Positions 56,377 to 64,000 of a stretch of DNA of 64,000 bases are shown piece after piece (position 1 is the first letter of the stretch; every line of letters begins with the position of its first letter). The notes beneath the pieces are model-generated. The model made no database searches. It was not told the DNA's origin and saw only the letters and a list, made by a program, of their open reading frames with translations. Source of the DNA: Pseudomonas cerasi (GTDB lineage: Bacteria > Pseudomonadota > Gammaproteobacteria > Pseudomonadales > Pseudomonadaceae); contig NZ_LT222319.1 in assembly GCF_900074915.1 (NCBI RefSeq), forward strand, positions 1,113,001 to 1,177,000, given 5' to 3'. Both the position numbers and the translations under genes were made by a program.

Positions 56377-59241
56377 TCACGCTTCCTGATAGTTCTCGAT
56401 GGACGGGCAGGCGCAGACCAGGTTGCGGTCGCCGAAGACGTTGTCGACACGACCGACCGGAGGCCAGTACTTGTTCTCAATCAACGAATCGACCGGGTAC
56501 ACCGCCTGTTCGCGGCTGTAAGGATGGCTCCACTGGCCGACGATTTCCACAGCGGTATGCGGCGCGTTTTTCAGCGGGTTGTCATCCTTGTCCAGAGTGC
56601 CGTTTTCAACTGCGCGGATTTCTTCGCGGATCTTGATCATGGCATCGCAGAAGCGGTCCAGTTCTTCTCTGGATTCACTCTCGGTCGGCTCGATCATCAG
56701 CGTCCCGGCAACCGGGAACGACATGGTCGGGGCATGGAAGCCGAAATCGATCAGACGCTTGGCCACGTCATCAACGCTGATGCCGCTGCTGTCCTTGATC
56801 GGGCGCAGGTCGAGAATGCACTCGTGGGCGACCAGACCATTGCTGCCGGTGTAGAGCACTGGGTAATGCTCCTCCAGGCGGCGCGAGATGTAGTTGGCGT
56901 TGAGAATCGCCAGTTGCGAAGCGCGTTTGAGGCCGTCACCGCCCATCATGCGGATGTACATCCAGGTAATGGGCAGAATGCTGGCGCTGCCGAACGGTGC
57001 TGCGCAGACCGCGCCTTCCTTGCGCTCCATGCGTGCATGGCCGGGCATGAACGGGGCGAGATGGGATTTGACGCCGATCGGGCCAACGCCCGGGCCGCCA
57101 CCGCCGTGGGGGATGCAGAATGTCTTGTGCAGGTTGAGGTGCGATACATCGCCGCCGAATTTGCCCGGAGCGCACAGGCCGACCATGGCGTTCATGTTTG
57201 CGCCATCGATGTAGACCTGGCCACCGTTGTCATGAACGATGCCACAGATTTCGCGAATGCCTTCTTCGAACACGCCGTGGGTCGACGGGTAAGTGATCAT
57301 GATTGCCGCAAGCTGGTCACGATGCTGAATGGCCTTGGCGCGCAGGTCCTCGATGTCGACGTTGCCGCGCGCATCACAAGCAGTCACTACGACGCGCATA
57401 CCCGCCATGTTGGCAGTCGCCGGGTTGGTACCGTGCGCCGAGGACGGGATCAGGCAGATGTCGCGATGTTCATCGCCACGGCTCTGGTGATAGGCGCGGA
57501 TCGCCAGCAGTCCGGCGTATTCACCCTGTGAACCAGCGTTCGGCTGCAGCGAGATCGCGTCATAACCGGTGGCCGCACAGAGCATGGCCTCCAGTTCGTC
57601 GGTCAGTTGCTGGTAACCGGCGCTTTGCTCGGCCGGAGCAAACGGGTGCAGGTTGCCGAACTCGGCCCAGGTCACCGGGATCATTTCGCTGGCAGCGTTG
57701 AGCTTCATGGTGCACGAGCCCAGCGGAATCATGGTGCGATCCAGCGCCAGGTCCTTGTCGGCCAGTTTGCGCAGGTAGCGCATCAGCTCGGTTTCCGAGT
57801 GATAGCGGTTGAACACCGGGTGGCTGAGGATCGCTGACTGACGCAACAGCCCGGCCGGCAGACGCGATTGCACGCTGTCTGCCAATGCGGCGAAGTCCGG
57901 CAGGCTCTGGCCTTCGCTGGCGAAGATTGCCCACAGGGTTTCAACGGCCGACTGCGAGGTGGTTTCGTCCAGCGACAGACCCAGACGCTGGTCATCGATT
58001 TCGCGCAGGTTGATGTGCCTGGCGCGTGCGGCGGCATGCAGTGCAGCGGTTCTGCCGCCGGTGTGCAGGGTCAGGCTGTCGAAGAAAAATGCCTGCTCGG
58101 CCTTCAGGCCCAGGCTGCTCAGGCCTTCAGCCAGAATTGCGGTCAGGTGGTGAACGCGATTGGCGATCTGTGTCAGGCCGCGCGGACCATGATAGACCGC
58201 GTACATGCTGGCGATGTTGGCCAGCAGCACCTGCGCGGTGCAGATGTTGCTGGTGGCCTTCTCGCGACGAATATGCTGTTCGCGGGTCTGCATGGCCAGA
58301 CGCAGGGCCTGCTTGCCGTGACGATCTACCGACACGCCGACCAGACGGCCGGGCATGTCACGTTTGAAGGCATCGCGGGTCGAGAAGTAGGCCGCATGCG
58401 GGCCTCCGAAGCCCAGCGGCACGCCGAAGCGTTGCGCGCTCCCGATTGCCACGTCAGCGCCGAATTCGCCTGGCGGGGTCAGCAGGGTGAGGGCCAGCAG
58501 GTCGGCAGCCACGGCGACCAGTGCATTGGCCGCGTGGAAGCGCTCGACCAGCTCGCGGTAATCGAATACGTCACCATTGCTGGCCGGGTATTGCAGCAGC
58601 GCGCCGAAGTAATCGCTGACATCGCCCAGCTCGTGCTCGTCGGCTACGACCACGGTGATGCCCAGCGGCTCGGCGCGGGTACGCAGCACGTCGAGGGTCT
58701 GCGGGTGGCAGTGGCTGGACGCGAAAAACTGTTGGCTAGCCTTGTTTTTGCTCAAGCGTTTGCAAAAGGTCATTGCCTCGGCGGCCGCGGTGGCTTCGTC
58801 GAGCAGAGAGGCGTTGGCAATCGGCAGGCCGGTGAGGTCGCTGATCAGTGTCTGGAAATTGAGCAGTGACTCCAGGCGGCCTTGGGAAATTTCTGGCTGA
58901 TAGGGCGTGTAGGCGGTGTACCAGGCCGGGTTTTCCAGCAGGTTGCGCAGGATCGGTGCTGGCGTGTGGGTGTTGTAGTAACCCTGGCCGATGTAGGTCT
59001 TGAACAGCTGATTCTTGCTGGCGATGGCCTTGATGGAGGCCAGCGCATCAGCTTCGCTCTGCCCGGCAGGCAGGTTCAAAACGCTGGTGCCCTTGATGCT
59101 TTCCGGAATGACGCTTTCGCTCAGCGCATCAATTGAATCGAAACCCAGTGTTTGCAGCATGGCCTGCTCGTCGGCCGCCCGGGGGCCAATGTGACGGGCG
59201 ATGAATTCGTTGGCAGTGGTCAGTTCAATACGGTCAGTCAT
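56377..59241 (-). CDS. gcvP: Glycine dehydrogenase, decarboxylating (P protein)
   Basis: A 954-residue PLP enzyme that decarboxylates glycine and passes the aminomethyl group to the lipoyl arm of GcvH. It is the single-chain form: N-terminal half beginning [23 protein letters not shown]-terminal half with the PLP lysine K706 in [30 protein letters not shown] glycine loops ([12 protein letters not shown]) follow the lysine. Length matches the fused form of E. coli and Pseudomonas. It lies 10 bp after gcvH. Confidence 0.96.
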   Translation of the reverse strand: MTDRIELTTANEFIARHIGPRAADEQAMLQTLGFDSIDALSESVIPESIKGTSVLNLPAGQSEADALASIKAIASKNQLFKTYIGQGYYNTHTPAPILRNLLENPAWYTAYTPYQPEISQGRLESLLNFQTLISDLTGLPIANASLLDEATAAAEAMTFCKRLSKNKASQQFFASSHCHPQTLDVLRTRAEPLGITVVVADEHELGDVSDYFGALLQYPASNGDVFDYRELVERFHAANALVAVAADLLALTLLTPPGEFGADVAIGSAQRFGVPLGFGGPHAAYFSTRDAFKRDMPGRLVGVSVDRHGKQALRLAMQTREQHIRREKATSNICTAQVLLANIASMYAVYHGPRGLTQIANRVHHLTAILAEGLSSLGLKAEQAFFFDSLTLHTGGRTAALHAAARARHINLREIDDQRLGLSLDETTSQSAVETLWAIFASEGQSLPDFAALADSVQSRLPAGLLRQSAILSHPVFNRYHSETELMRYLRKLADKDLALDRTMIPLGSCTMKLNAASEMIPVTWAEFGNLHPFAPAEQSAGYQQLTDELEAMLCAATGYDAISLQPNAGSQGEYAGLLAIRAYHQSRGDEHRDICLIPSSAHGTNPATANMAGMRVVVTACDARGNVDIEDLRAKAIQHRDQLAAIMITYPSTHGVFEEGIREICGIVHDNGGQVYIDGANMNAMVGLCAPGKFGGDVSHLNLHKTFCIPHGGGGPGVGPIGVKSHLAPFMPGHARMERKEGAVCAAPFGSASILPITWMYIRMMGGDGLKRASQLAILNANYISRRLEEHYPVLYTGSNGLVAHECILDLRPIKDSSGISVDDVAKRLIDFGFHAPTMSFPVAGTLMIEPTESESREELDRFCDAMIKIREEIRAVENGTLDKDDNPLKNAPHTAVEIVGQWSHPYSREQAVYPVDSLIENKYWPPVGRVDNVFGDRNLVCACPSIENYQEA

Positions 59242-59251
59242 GGCGTGCTCC

Positions 59252-59635
59252 TCAGGCTTCGGCGTTGGCTTTGATCAGGCGGTCGTAGGCGTCCTGATCC
59301 AGCAGGCCGTGAATGGCGTTGGCATCTTGTGGAACGAAGCGGAAGAACCAGCCCGCACCGAGGGCATCTTCATTGACCAGCTCCGGTGTGGCGTCGAGGG
59401 CGGAATTGACCTCGACGACTTCACCGTCCAGCGGCATGTTGATGCTGCTGGCCGCTTTCACCGATTCCACCACTGACACTTCAGCGTGTTGAGTGTAGGC
59501 CTGTAATTCGGGGAGCTGCACGAAGACCACATCGCCCAGCGATTCCTGCGCGTAGGGCGTAATGCCGACCGTTACGCTGCCGTCGGTTTCGGCACGCAGC
59601 CATTCATGGTCAACGGTGAATCGCAAATCGCTCAT
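59252..59635 (-). CDS. gcvH: Glycine cleavage system H protein
   Basis: A 127-residue lipoylated carrier protein. The start [13 protein letters not shown] is standard. The lipoyl lysine is K60 in [14 protein letters not shown], and [10 protein letters not shown] lies in the C-terminal part. CTAGGAG precedes the ATG. It is the first gene of gcvHPT and lies directly behind a sigma-54-type promoter with upstream repeats, listed separately. Confidence 0.96.
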   Translation of the reverse strand: MSDLRFTVDHEWLRAETDGSVTVGITPYAQESLGDVVFVQLPELQAYTQHAEVSVVESVKAASSINMPLDGEVVEVNSALDATPELVNEDALGAGWFFRFVPQDANAIHGLLDQDAYDRLIKANAEA

Positions 59636-59692
59636 ACAAACTCCTAGGAGAACAGGGCTCGCGCAGGACGCAAGCAATATGAGCTATGACTT

Positions 59693-59708
59693 AGCAATTT
59701 AGCGGCCA
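59693..59708 (-). promoter_or_regulatory. Sigma-54 promoter of gcvHPT
   Basis: On the minus strand TGGCCGC-TAAA-TTGCT fits TGGCACG-N4-TTGCW with the essential GG-N10-GC spacing. The start of transcription would be near 59680, about 45 nt before gcvH. Confidence 0.78.
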
Positions 59709-59727
59709 TGTTTTGTTTTTTTAATTA

Positions 59728-59740
59728 AATCAAAGGGTTG
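59728..59740 (+). promoter_or_regulatory. IHF binding site
   Basis: AATCAA-AGGG-TTG matches the IHF consensus WATCAA-N4-TTR at every fixed base and sits in an AT-rich stretch. It lies between the sigma-54 promoter and the upstream repeats, where a DNA bend would help an enhancer-bound activator reach the polymerase. Confidence 0.65.
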
Positions 59741-59772
59741 TATTTTTTTTAACTGAGCCTGTAGATCTTGGG

Positions 59773-59890
59773 TGTAGCGAAAACGCTACAGTCGTCAGGT
59801 ATTTGAAAATACCTGATTGATCAAGGCCTTGATACGCACGGAATGAAGTGTTTTGGAGTGAAATCGTTACAGTGGATCGTTTTCGTTACG
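59773..59890 (-). promoter_or_regulatory. Three GcsR-like activator sites upstream of gcvH
   Basis: Read on the minus strand: TGTAGCG-TTTT-CGCTACA (59773-59790), TGTAACG-ATTT-CACTCCA (59854-59871) and CGTAACG-AAAA-CGATCCA (59873-59890). The last two begin 19 bp apart. They resemble the 18-bp TGTAACG-N4-CGTTCCG repeats I recall for GcsR, the TyrR-like sigma-54 activator of a P. aeruginosa glycine-cleavage operon. Confidence 0.65.
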
Positions 59891-59963
59891 AGTGGGTTGC
59901 AGTGAGTGCATCCATCCCGCAGTGGTCATCGTTCTCAAGCAGGCCGGACGCATCAGTCGCGCG

Positions 59964-62093
59964 TCACCCTTTACCTGACGCGGCTTTCTTTTCCGGTGAG
60001 CACAAAAACGTTTCGAGCTCTTCAAGCGGCAGCGGCTTGCTGATCAGATAACCCTGGATTTGATCGCAGTGGTTTTCCCTCAGGAACGCCAGTTGCTCCG
60101 GGGTTTCCACACCCTCGGCGATCACCTGCAGGTCGAGGCTGTGAGCCAGCTCGATGATGGCTCTGGCAATGGCGGCGTCCTGTGGATTGCTGGTCACTTC
60201 ACGAATGAATGCGATGTCGATTTTAAGCTTGTCTATAGGAAAGCGGCGCAGGTACGCCAGGCTTGAATAGCCGGTGCCGAAGTCATCGATGGAAATACTC
60301 ACGCGATTGGCCCGCAGCGCTCCCAGGGTGGCGATGGTGTGCGTGGTATTTTCCATCAGCGAACTTTCTGTCAGTTCGACCTCAAGCCACTGCGGCGCAA
60401 CATTGTGTTTTTCGAGGGCCTGACGAATGTCGGCAACCAGGCTGCTGCTGGAAATCTGTTGCCCCGAAATGTTGACCGCTACCTGAAACAATCCCAGCCC
60501 GGAGCGTTGCCAGCGCGCGATCTGCGCGCAGACGCTGTCGACCACCCAGTTGCCGACTTCACCGATCAGGCCGAGGCTTTCCAGCACAGGAACGAATACA
60601 GCGGGCGAAACGCCTGGATGGCCTGGGCGTGGCCAGCGCAACAGCGCCTCAAGCCCGCATATGCGGTCGTTGTTCAGGTCCAGCTTGGGTTGGTAGACGA
60701 TTTCGAAGGACTGATTACGCACGGCTTCGCGCAGGGCAGCCTCAAGGTCCAGGCGTGCCGAAACATCGGCGTTCATCTGCGGCGTATAGAACCGGTAGTT
60801 GTCCGGGCCGATTTTTCGGGCGCTGTTCATGGCGGTGTAGGCGTGTCTGATCAGCTCGCGTGAGTCTTCGCCGTCCTCCGGGTACAGCGCAATACCGATG
60901 CTGGCGGTCATGACCAGGCTCTGGCCTTCTATGTGGAAGGGCGCTCGCAATGCGTTGCGGATGCGCTCGAGCGTTTGCCGGGTATCCGCCTGGCCGGGAC
61001 GAAGCATCAGAATCAGGGCGAACTGATCGCCGTCCACGCGGCCAAGGGTGTCGCTGGCATTCAGGCAGTTCGACAGTCGGCGGCTGACTTCCAGCAGCAC
61101 CTCATCGCCCAGCACATGCCCCCAGGTTTCGTTGATGTTCTTGAAACCGTCGATATTGACCGTCAGGGCCGCCAGCTTCCAGCGACTGATGGCCGCCTGG
61201 GTCATGCCCATTTGCAGGCTGGTAAAAAACAGGTCCCGGTTGGGCAGGCCGGTCAGCGTGTCGTAGTGGGCCATGGTCAGCAGGCGTTGGTCGCTTTCCT
61301 TGCGCCGGGTGATGTCGCGCACGATGCCGACGATGACCCAGTCCTCGCCGGTGCGGTACGCCTGGCGATGGATTTCGACTTCGACATCCCGGCCACTCTT
61401 GTCGCGAATCTGGGTTTCCAGTGGCTCGCTGGGGCCTTTGCCGGCAATGATCTGGTCGTACACGACCTCAAGCTGCTCCATGGACGTTTCGCCCAGTTCG
61501 GCAGGCGTCTTGTGTGACAGTTCCTCAGCGGTGTAGCCGAGCAACTGGCAGGCGCGGCGGTTGAATTCGATCAGGCTCATGGTGTTGCGGTTGATCAGGA
61601 AAATCGCGTCTTCGGAAGCGTCCATCACCGTGCGAAAGCGCTCGAGATCGATGGTGCGCTGCTGCAATTGGTCTTCGAGGATCAGGCTGTGGCTTTTCAG
61701 GTAGTCGCCAAAGGACTTGAGGCGCAGCAGATTACGCACACGCAGCCACAGTTCGGCGCTGTCCACAGGCTTGTTGAGGTATTCCTCGGCCCCGGCCTCC
61801 AGTCCCGAGAGGCGGGCACTCTGCTCGTCGAGAGCCGAGAGCATGATGATCGGTATATTGGCGGTGCCCTTTTCGGCCTTGAGCTGGGTGGCGACTTCAT
61901 AGCCGTCCATGCCCGGCATCATGATATCGAGCAGGATCAGGTCGGGTGCCTGTTGTTTGACCATGGCCAGCGCCAGCTCGCCTGATTCCGCCGTCAGTGT
62001 CCGATAACCCTGGTTCTGCAAGAGCACCTCCAGCAGGTCCCGGACATGGACGTCGTCATCGATAATCAGGATGGTCGCGGCGCTCTGGGTCAT
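59964..62093 (-). CDS. Response regulator with REC-PAS-GGDEF-EAL domains (c-di-GMP enzyme)
   Basis: A 709-residue cytosolic protein. The receiver domain has D56 in LLDIMMPGMDG and the K of NKPVD near 109. A PAS domain covers ~150-265 and GGDEF ~270-435, with the active-site loop reading VDGDQF (353-358) instead of GGDEF. The EAL domain from ~450 is complete: EALLRW (482-487), NISGQQ, ELTESSLMEN, DDFGTGYSS and AEGVETPEQ. The intact EAL and degenerate GGDEF predict a phosphodiesterase that lowers c-di-GMP, with the GGDEF perhaps sensing GTP. It is the third gene of a kinase-receiver-output operon, 9 bp after the small receiver. No link to the alginate genes beyond c-di-GMP is visible. Confidence 0.9.
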   Translation of the reverse strand: MTQSAATILIIDDDVHVRDLLEVLLQNQGYRTLTAESGELALAMVKQQAPDLILLDIMMPGMDGYEVATQLKAEKGTANIPIIMLSALDEQSARLSGLEAGAEEYLNKPVDSAELWLRVRNLLRLKSFGDYLKSHSLILEDQLQQRTIDLERFRTVMDASEDAIFLINRNTMSLIEFNRRACQLLGYTAEELSHKTPAELGETSMEQLEVVYDQIIAGKGPSEPLETQIRDKSGRDVEVEIHRQAYRTGEDWVIVGIVRDITRRKESDQRLLTMAHYDTLTGLPNRDLFFTSLQMGMTQAAISRWKLAALTVNIDGFKNINETWGHVLGDEVLLEVSRRLSNCLNASDTLGRVDGDQFALILMLRPGQADTRQTLERIRNALRAPFHIEGQSLVMTASIGIALYPEDGEDSRELIRHAYTAMNSARKIGPDNYRFYTPQMNADVSARLDLEAALREAVRNQSFEIVYQPKLDLNNDRICGLEALLRWPRPGHPGVSPAVFVPVLESLGLIGEVGNWVVDSVCAQIARWQRSGLGLFQVAVNISGQQISSSSLVADIRQALEKHNVAPQWLEVELTESSLMENTTHTIATLGALRANRVSISIDDFGTGYSSLAYLRRFPIDKLKIDIAFIREVTSNPQDAAIARAIIELAHSLDLQVIAEGVETPEQLAFLRENHCDQIQGYLISKPLPLEELETFLCSPEKKAASGKG

Positions 62094-62102
62094 ATCGAAT
62101 GC

Positions 62103-62492
62103 TCAGGTAATGGACTGTTGAGGCAGATTTTTTTCCAGCAGGGTGTCGATGACCCGGTACAACTCCTTGTAGCGCAACGGCTTGATAACATAAGCGTTGC
62201 AGCCCGCCAGGCGGATCTTCTCCTTGTCTTCCTTCATGGCCATCGCGGTCAGTGCGATCACCGGGATCGCGGCTGTGCCGGCGTCTTTCTTCAATAGCGA
62301 CGTGGCGGTCAGGCCGTCCATTTCCGGCAGATGGATGTCCATCAGGATCAGGTCGGGCTGGCGCTCGCGAGCCAGTTTCAGGCCGCTTTCGGCATCGACG
62401 GCCGACAGCACAGCGTGCCCGGCGCTGGTCAGCAACAGCTCTGCCAGACGCATATTCGCCGCGTTGTCTTCAATGATCAGGATCTGGGCCAT
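62103..62492 (-). CDS. Single-domain response regulator (DivK/CheY-like receiver)
   Basis: A 129-residue stand-alone receiver. Acidic pocket E8-D9, phospho-acceptor D52 in LMDIHLPEMDG, T85-type position in IALTAMAM, and the conserved K103 in VIKPLRYKEL. The linker-less form with MAMKEDKEKIRLAGCNAYV resembles DivK/PleD-type receivers. Its start lies 16 bp inside the upstream kinase gene, so it is translationally coupled to it and is likely its direct phosphorylation partner or a shuttle to the following REC-EAL protein. Confidence 0.9.
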   Translation of the reverse strand: MAQILIIEDNAANMRLAELLLTSAGHAVLSAVDAESGLKLARERQPDLILMDIHLPEMDGLTATSLLKKDAGTAAIPVIALTAMAMKEDKEKIRLAGCNAYVIKPLRYKELYRVIDTLLEKNLPQQSIT

Positions 62493-64000
62493 CGTGCCTC
62501 CGCTGATTCAGGTGAGCGGATGGGCAGCCACACAACGAAGCGTGCGCCGAGGTCTTTCACGCTGGCCACTGCGACGCAGCCGCCGTGAAGTTCGGCGAGC
62601 TGCTTGACCATCGCCAGGCCCAGTCCGGTGCCTTCGAATTTGCGTGCCAGGCCGCTGTCGATCTGGCTGAACGCCTTGAACAGCTTGCTCATGTCACTTT
62701 GGGCGATGCCGATTCCGGTGTCGCTGACACTCAGTTCCAGAAACTGCTCACAGTCGCTGGAGGGAAGCGCAAATCCGTAGGTCGGCCAGTCACCGTCGAT
62801 AAGGCCTGCCTGAGCAAGCGGCACCAGACGCACCGCCAGTGTCACCCAGCCACCGGGCTCGCTGAATTTCACGGCGTTGGCCAGCAGGTTGTAGACGATC
62901 TGTTTGGTCTTGCGCCGGTCGAGCTCAAGCACGCCGAAGTCGGCCTCTGTTTCCAGCTTCAGCTGGATATGTTGCAGTGCGGCTTGCTCGCGAACGATCA
63001 GCAGGCTGTTGCCGAGCAGTTCGTCCAGATCCACCGATTCGAGCTCCAGCGTCATCATGCCGGCCTCGACCTTGGACAGGTCGAGGATGTCATTGATCAG
63101 TGACAACAGATGCTGGCCGCTATTGAAGATATCGCCTATGTAGCGTCGCTGGGCATCGGTCATGTCGCCGACCATGCCGTCCCTGAGTGCCTCGGAAAAA
63201 CCGATCACGGCGTTCAGCGGCGTGCGCAGTTCGTGCGACATGGTGGCAAGAAACTCGGACTTCATGTGGCTGGCGTGTTCCAGCTCGATATTCTTTTCTT
63301 CCAGTGTTCGCTCGAAACGCTTGCGCTCGGTCACGTCGCGGGCTGCGGCGAAGACACCCTTGAGCTTGCGGTCACGGTCGTGAAAGGTGGCAGCGTTGTA
63401 GGACACCACGGTTTCAGTGCCGTCATAGGCCCGCACGGTAAGTTCGTAGTCACTGACCTTGTGCTCGCTGAGCACGCGCTTGATCGCGGCATCGGCACTC
63501 GCCGGGTCGGTGAAGAAGTTTTTGCAGGGCGCACCGATCAATTCGTCGCGAGTGCGTCCGGTCAGCGCCATCATCTGCTTGTTGACGTCGGAAATGATGC
63601 CTTGCGGGTCGGTCATCATCAGCGCATCGATGTTCGATTCGATCAGCGAGCGGGTATAGAACTGTTGGTCCCGCAAGCGCTGATCCAGTAATGCCTGAGC
63701 TTCTTCTTCCTGTTTGCGCGCAGTGTTGTCGGTGCCGATCAGCAGATAACCGATGATGGTTTCGGCGCTGTCGCGCAGCGATGTGACCGAGACCATGGCC
63801 GACAGGCGGCTGCCATCCTTGCGGATGTAGGTGAGTTCGTAGATGTCTTCGATGCCACGCGAAGCCTTGAATACCAGAGCCTCGAAGCCCGGTGTGATGG
63901 GCGTGTTGAGTTCATGGCTGAGGGCTGCTGCGCGGATGATGAGCTCGGCGGGGTCGGAGATGTCGGCAGGTGTGATTTTGTCGACAACGTCCTCGGAGTG
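62477..64000 (-). CDS. PAS-containing sensor histidine kinase (5' end beyond the window)
   Basis: The frame stays open to the right edge, so the N-terminus is missing; 507 residues are visible. From the edge: a PAS segment (ELTYIRKDGSRLSAMVSVTSLRD), a second PAS domain (ALMMTDPQGIISDVNKQMMALTGRTRDEL) with PAC, and the dimerisation/phospho-acceptor helix FLATMSHELRTPLNAVIGFSEAL. The ATPase domain follows with N-box VYNLLANAVKFSEPGG, DTGIGIAQSDMSKLFKAFSQ, and GTGLGLAMVKQLAELHGG. There is no C-terminal receiver; the receiver is supplied by the next gene. The signal is unknown because the sensory N-terminus is outside the window. Confidence 0.9.
   Translation of the reverse strand, partial: HSEDVVDKITPADISDPAELIIRAAALSHELNTPITPGFEALVFKASRGIEDIYELTYIRKDGSRLSAMVSVTSLRDSAETIIGYLLIGTDNTARKQEEEAQALLDQRLRDQQFYTRSLIESNIDALMMTDPQGIISDVNKQMMALTGRTRDELIGAPCKNFFTDPASADAAIKRVLSEHKVSDYELTVRAYDGTETVVSYNAATFHDRDRKLKGVFAAARDVTERKRFERTLEEKNIELEHASHMKSEFLATMSHELRTPLNAVIGFSEALRDGMVGDMTDAQRRYIGDIFNSGQHLLSLINDILDLSKVEAGMMTLELESVDLDELLGNSLLIVREQAALQHIQLKLETEADFGVLELDRRKTKQIVYNLLANAVKFSEPGGWVTLAVRLVPLAQAGLIDGDWPTYGFALPSSDCEQFLELSVSDTGIGIAQSDMSKLFKAFSQIDSGLARKFEGTGLGLAMVKQLAELHGGCVAVASVKDLGARFVVWLPIRSPESAEARWPRS

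Larger units (their letters stand above)
59636..59963 (-). other. gcvHPT regulatory region
   Basis: 328 bp without a gene. In order from gcvH it holds a sigma-54 promoter (59693-59708), an IHF consensus site (59728-59740) and three 18-bp activator-like repeats (59773-59790, 59854-59871, 59873-59890). Between the first and second repeats lie a 9-bp hairpin (59795-59816) and the palindrome TCAAGGCCTTGA (59820-59831). I see no glycine-riboswitch architecture. Confidence 0.7.

Noticed and set aside
59636..59963. Glycine riboswitch upstream of gcvH
   Set aside because: The predicted leader from the sigma-54 start is only about 45 nt, and I find no tandem aptamer architecture. The strong palindromes lie upstream of the promoter, so they act as DNA.

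Overview
The window is a 64-kb piece of chromosome from a fluorescent Pseudomonas, most likely of the P. syringae group. The evidence is the complete alginate operon (algD-8-44-K-E-G-X-L-I-J-F-A), the conserved housekeeping neighbours (valS-holC-pepA-lptFG, hupN-ndpA, moaCDE, aapJQMP, gcvHPT), the high GC content, and short hairpin repeats of the type found between Pseudomonas genes. I see no rRNA, tRNA, phage, insertion sequence or CRISPR array. Almost everything reads as core genome.

Layout. 1-7 kb: a 2-hydroxyacid dehydrogenase, a LysR regulator, and divergently a four-gene efflux cluster (NodT-type outer-membrane lipoprotein, FUSC permease, DUF1656 peptide, HlyD-type adaptor) resembling AaeXAB aromatic-acid exporters. 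7-8.5 kb: a short-chain dehydrogenase and a small membrane protein. 8.5-25.5 kb: the twelve-gene alginate operon on the minus strand. It makes GDP-mannuronate (AlgA, AlgD), polymerises it under c-di-GMP control (Alg8, Alg44), and epimerises, acetylates, trims and exports it (AlgG, AlgX, AlgI/J/F, AlgL, AlgK, AlgE). A recognisable AlgU-type promoter lies about 500 bp upstream of algD. 25.8-33.2 kb: yaaA, a degenerate polysaccharide deacetylase, a PIN-PhoH ATPase, moaCDE, an RNA helicase and a carboxylesterase. 33.2-37.9 kb: an L-amino-acid ABC transporter (aapJQMP) behind a good sigma-54 promoter. 38-43 kb: an MFS exporter, an NmrA-like reductase with a divergent HxlR regulator, and small enzymes. 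43-46.3 kb: ndpA, hupN, a tandem repeat array and rlmF. 46.4-54.4 kb: valS, holC, pepA and lptFG. 54.5-59.9 kb: a cold-shock protein, a probable unannotated small RNA and gcvHPT. 59.9-64 kb: a signalling operon made of a hybrid-PAS histidine kinase (cut by the window edge), a single-domain receiver and a REC-PAS-GGDEF-EAL protein.

The most interesting non-coding signals are four. (1) The gcvH upstream region combines a sigma-54 -24/-12 element, a consensus IHF site and three 18-bp repeats that fit what I remember of the GcsR operator. (2) A structured plus-strand transcript ending in a perfect intrinsic terminator lies between csp and gcvT, where no plus-strand gene exists. (3) A 177-bp tandem array of mini-hairpins sits between hupN and rlmF, and a single-copy relative at 7 kb contains the stop codon of the neighbouring gene. 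(4) Several palindromes and hairpins lie in and around the algD leader and between the alginate genes.

All calls come from reading the sequence. No database search was run.
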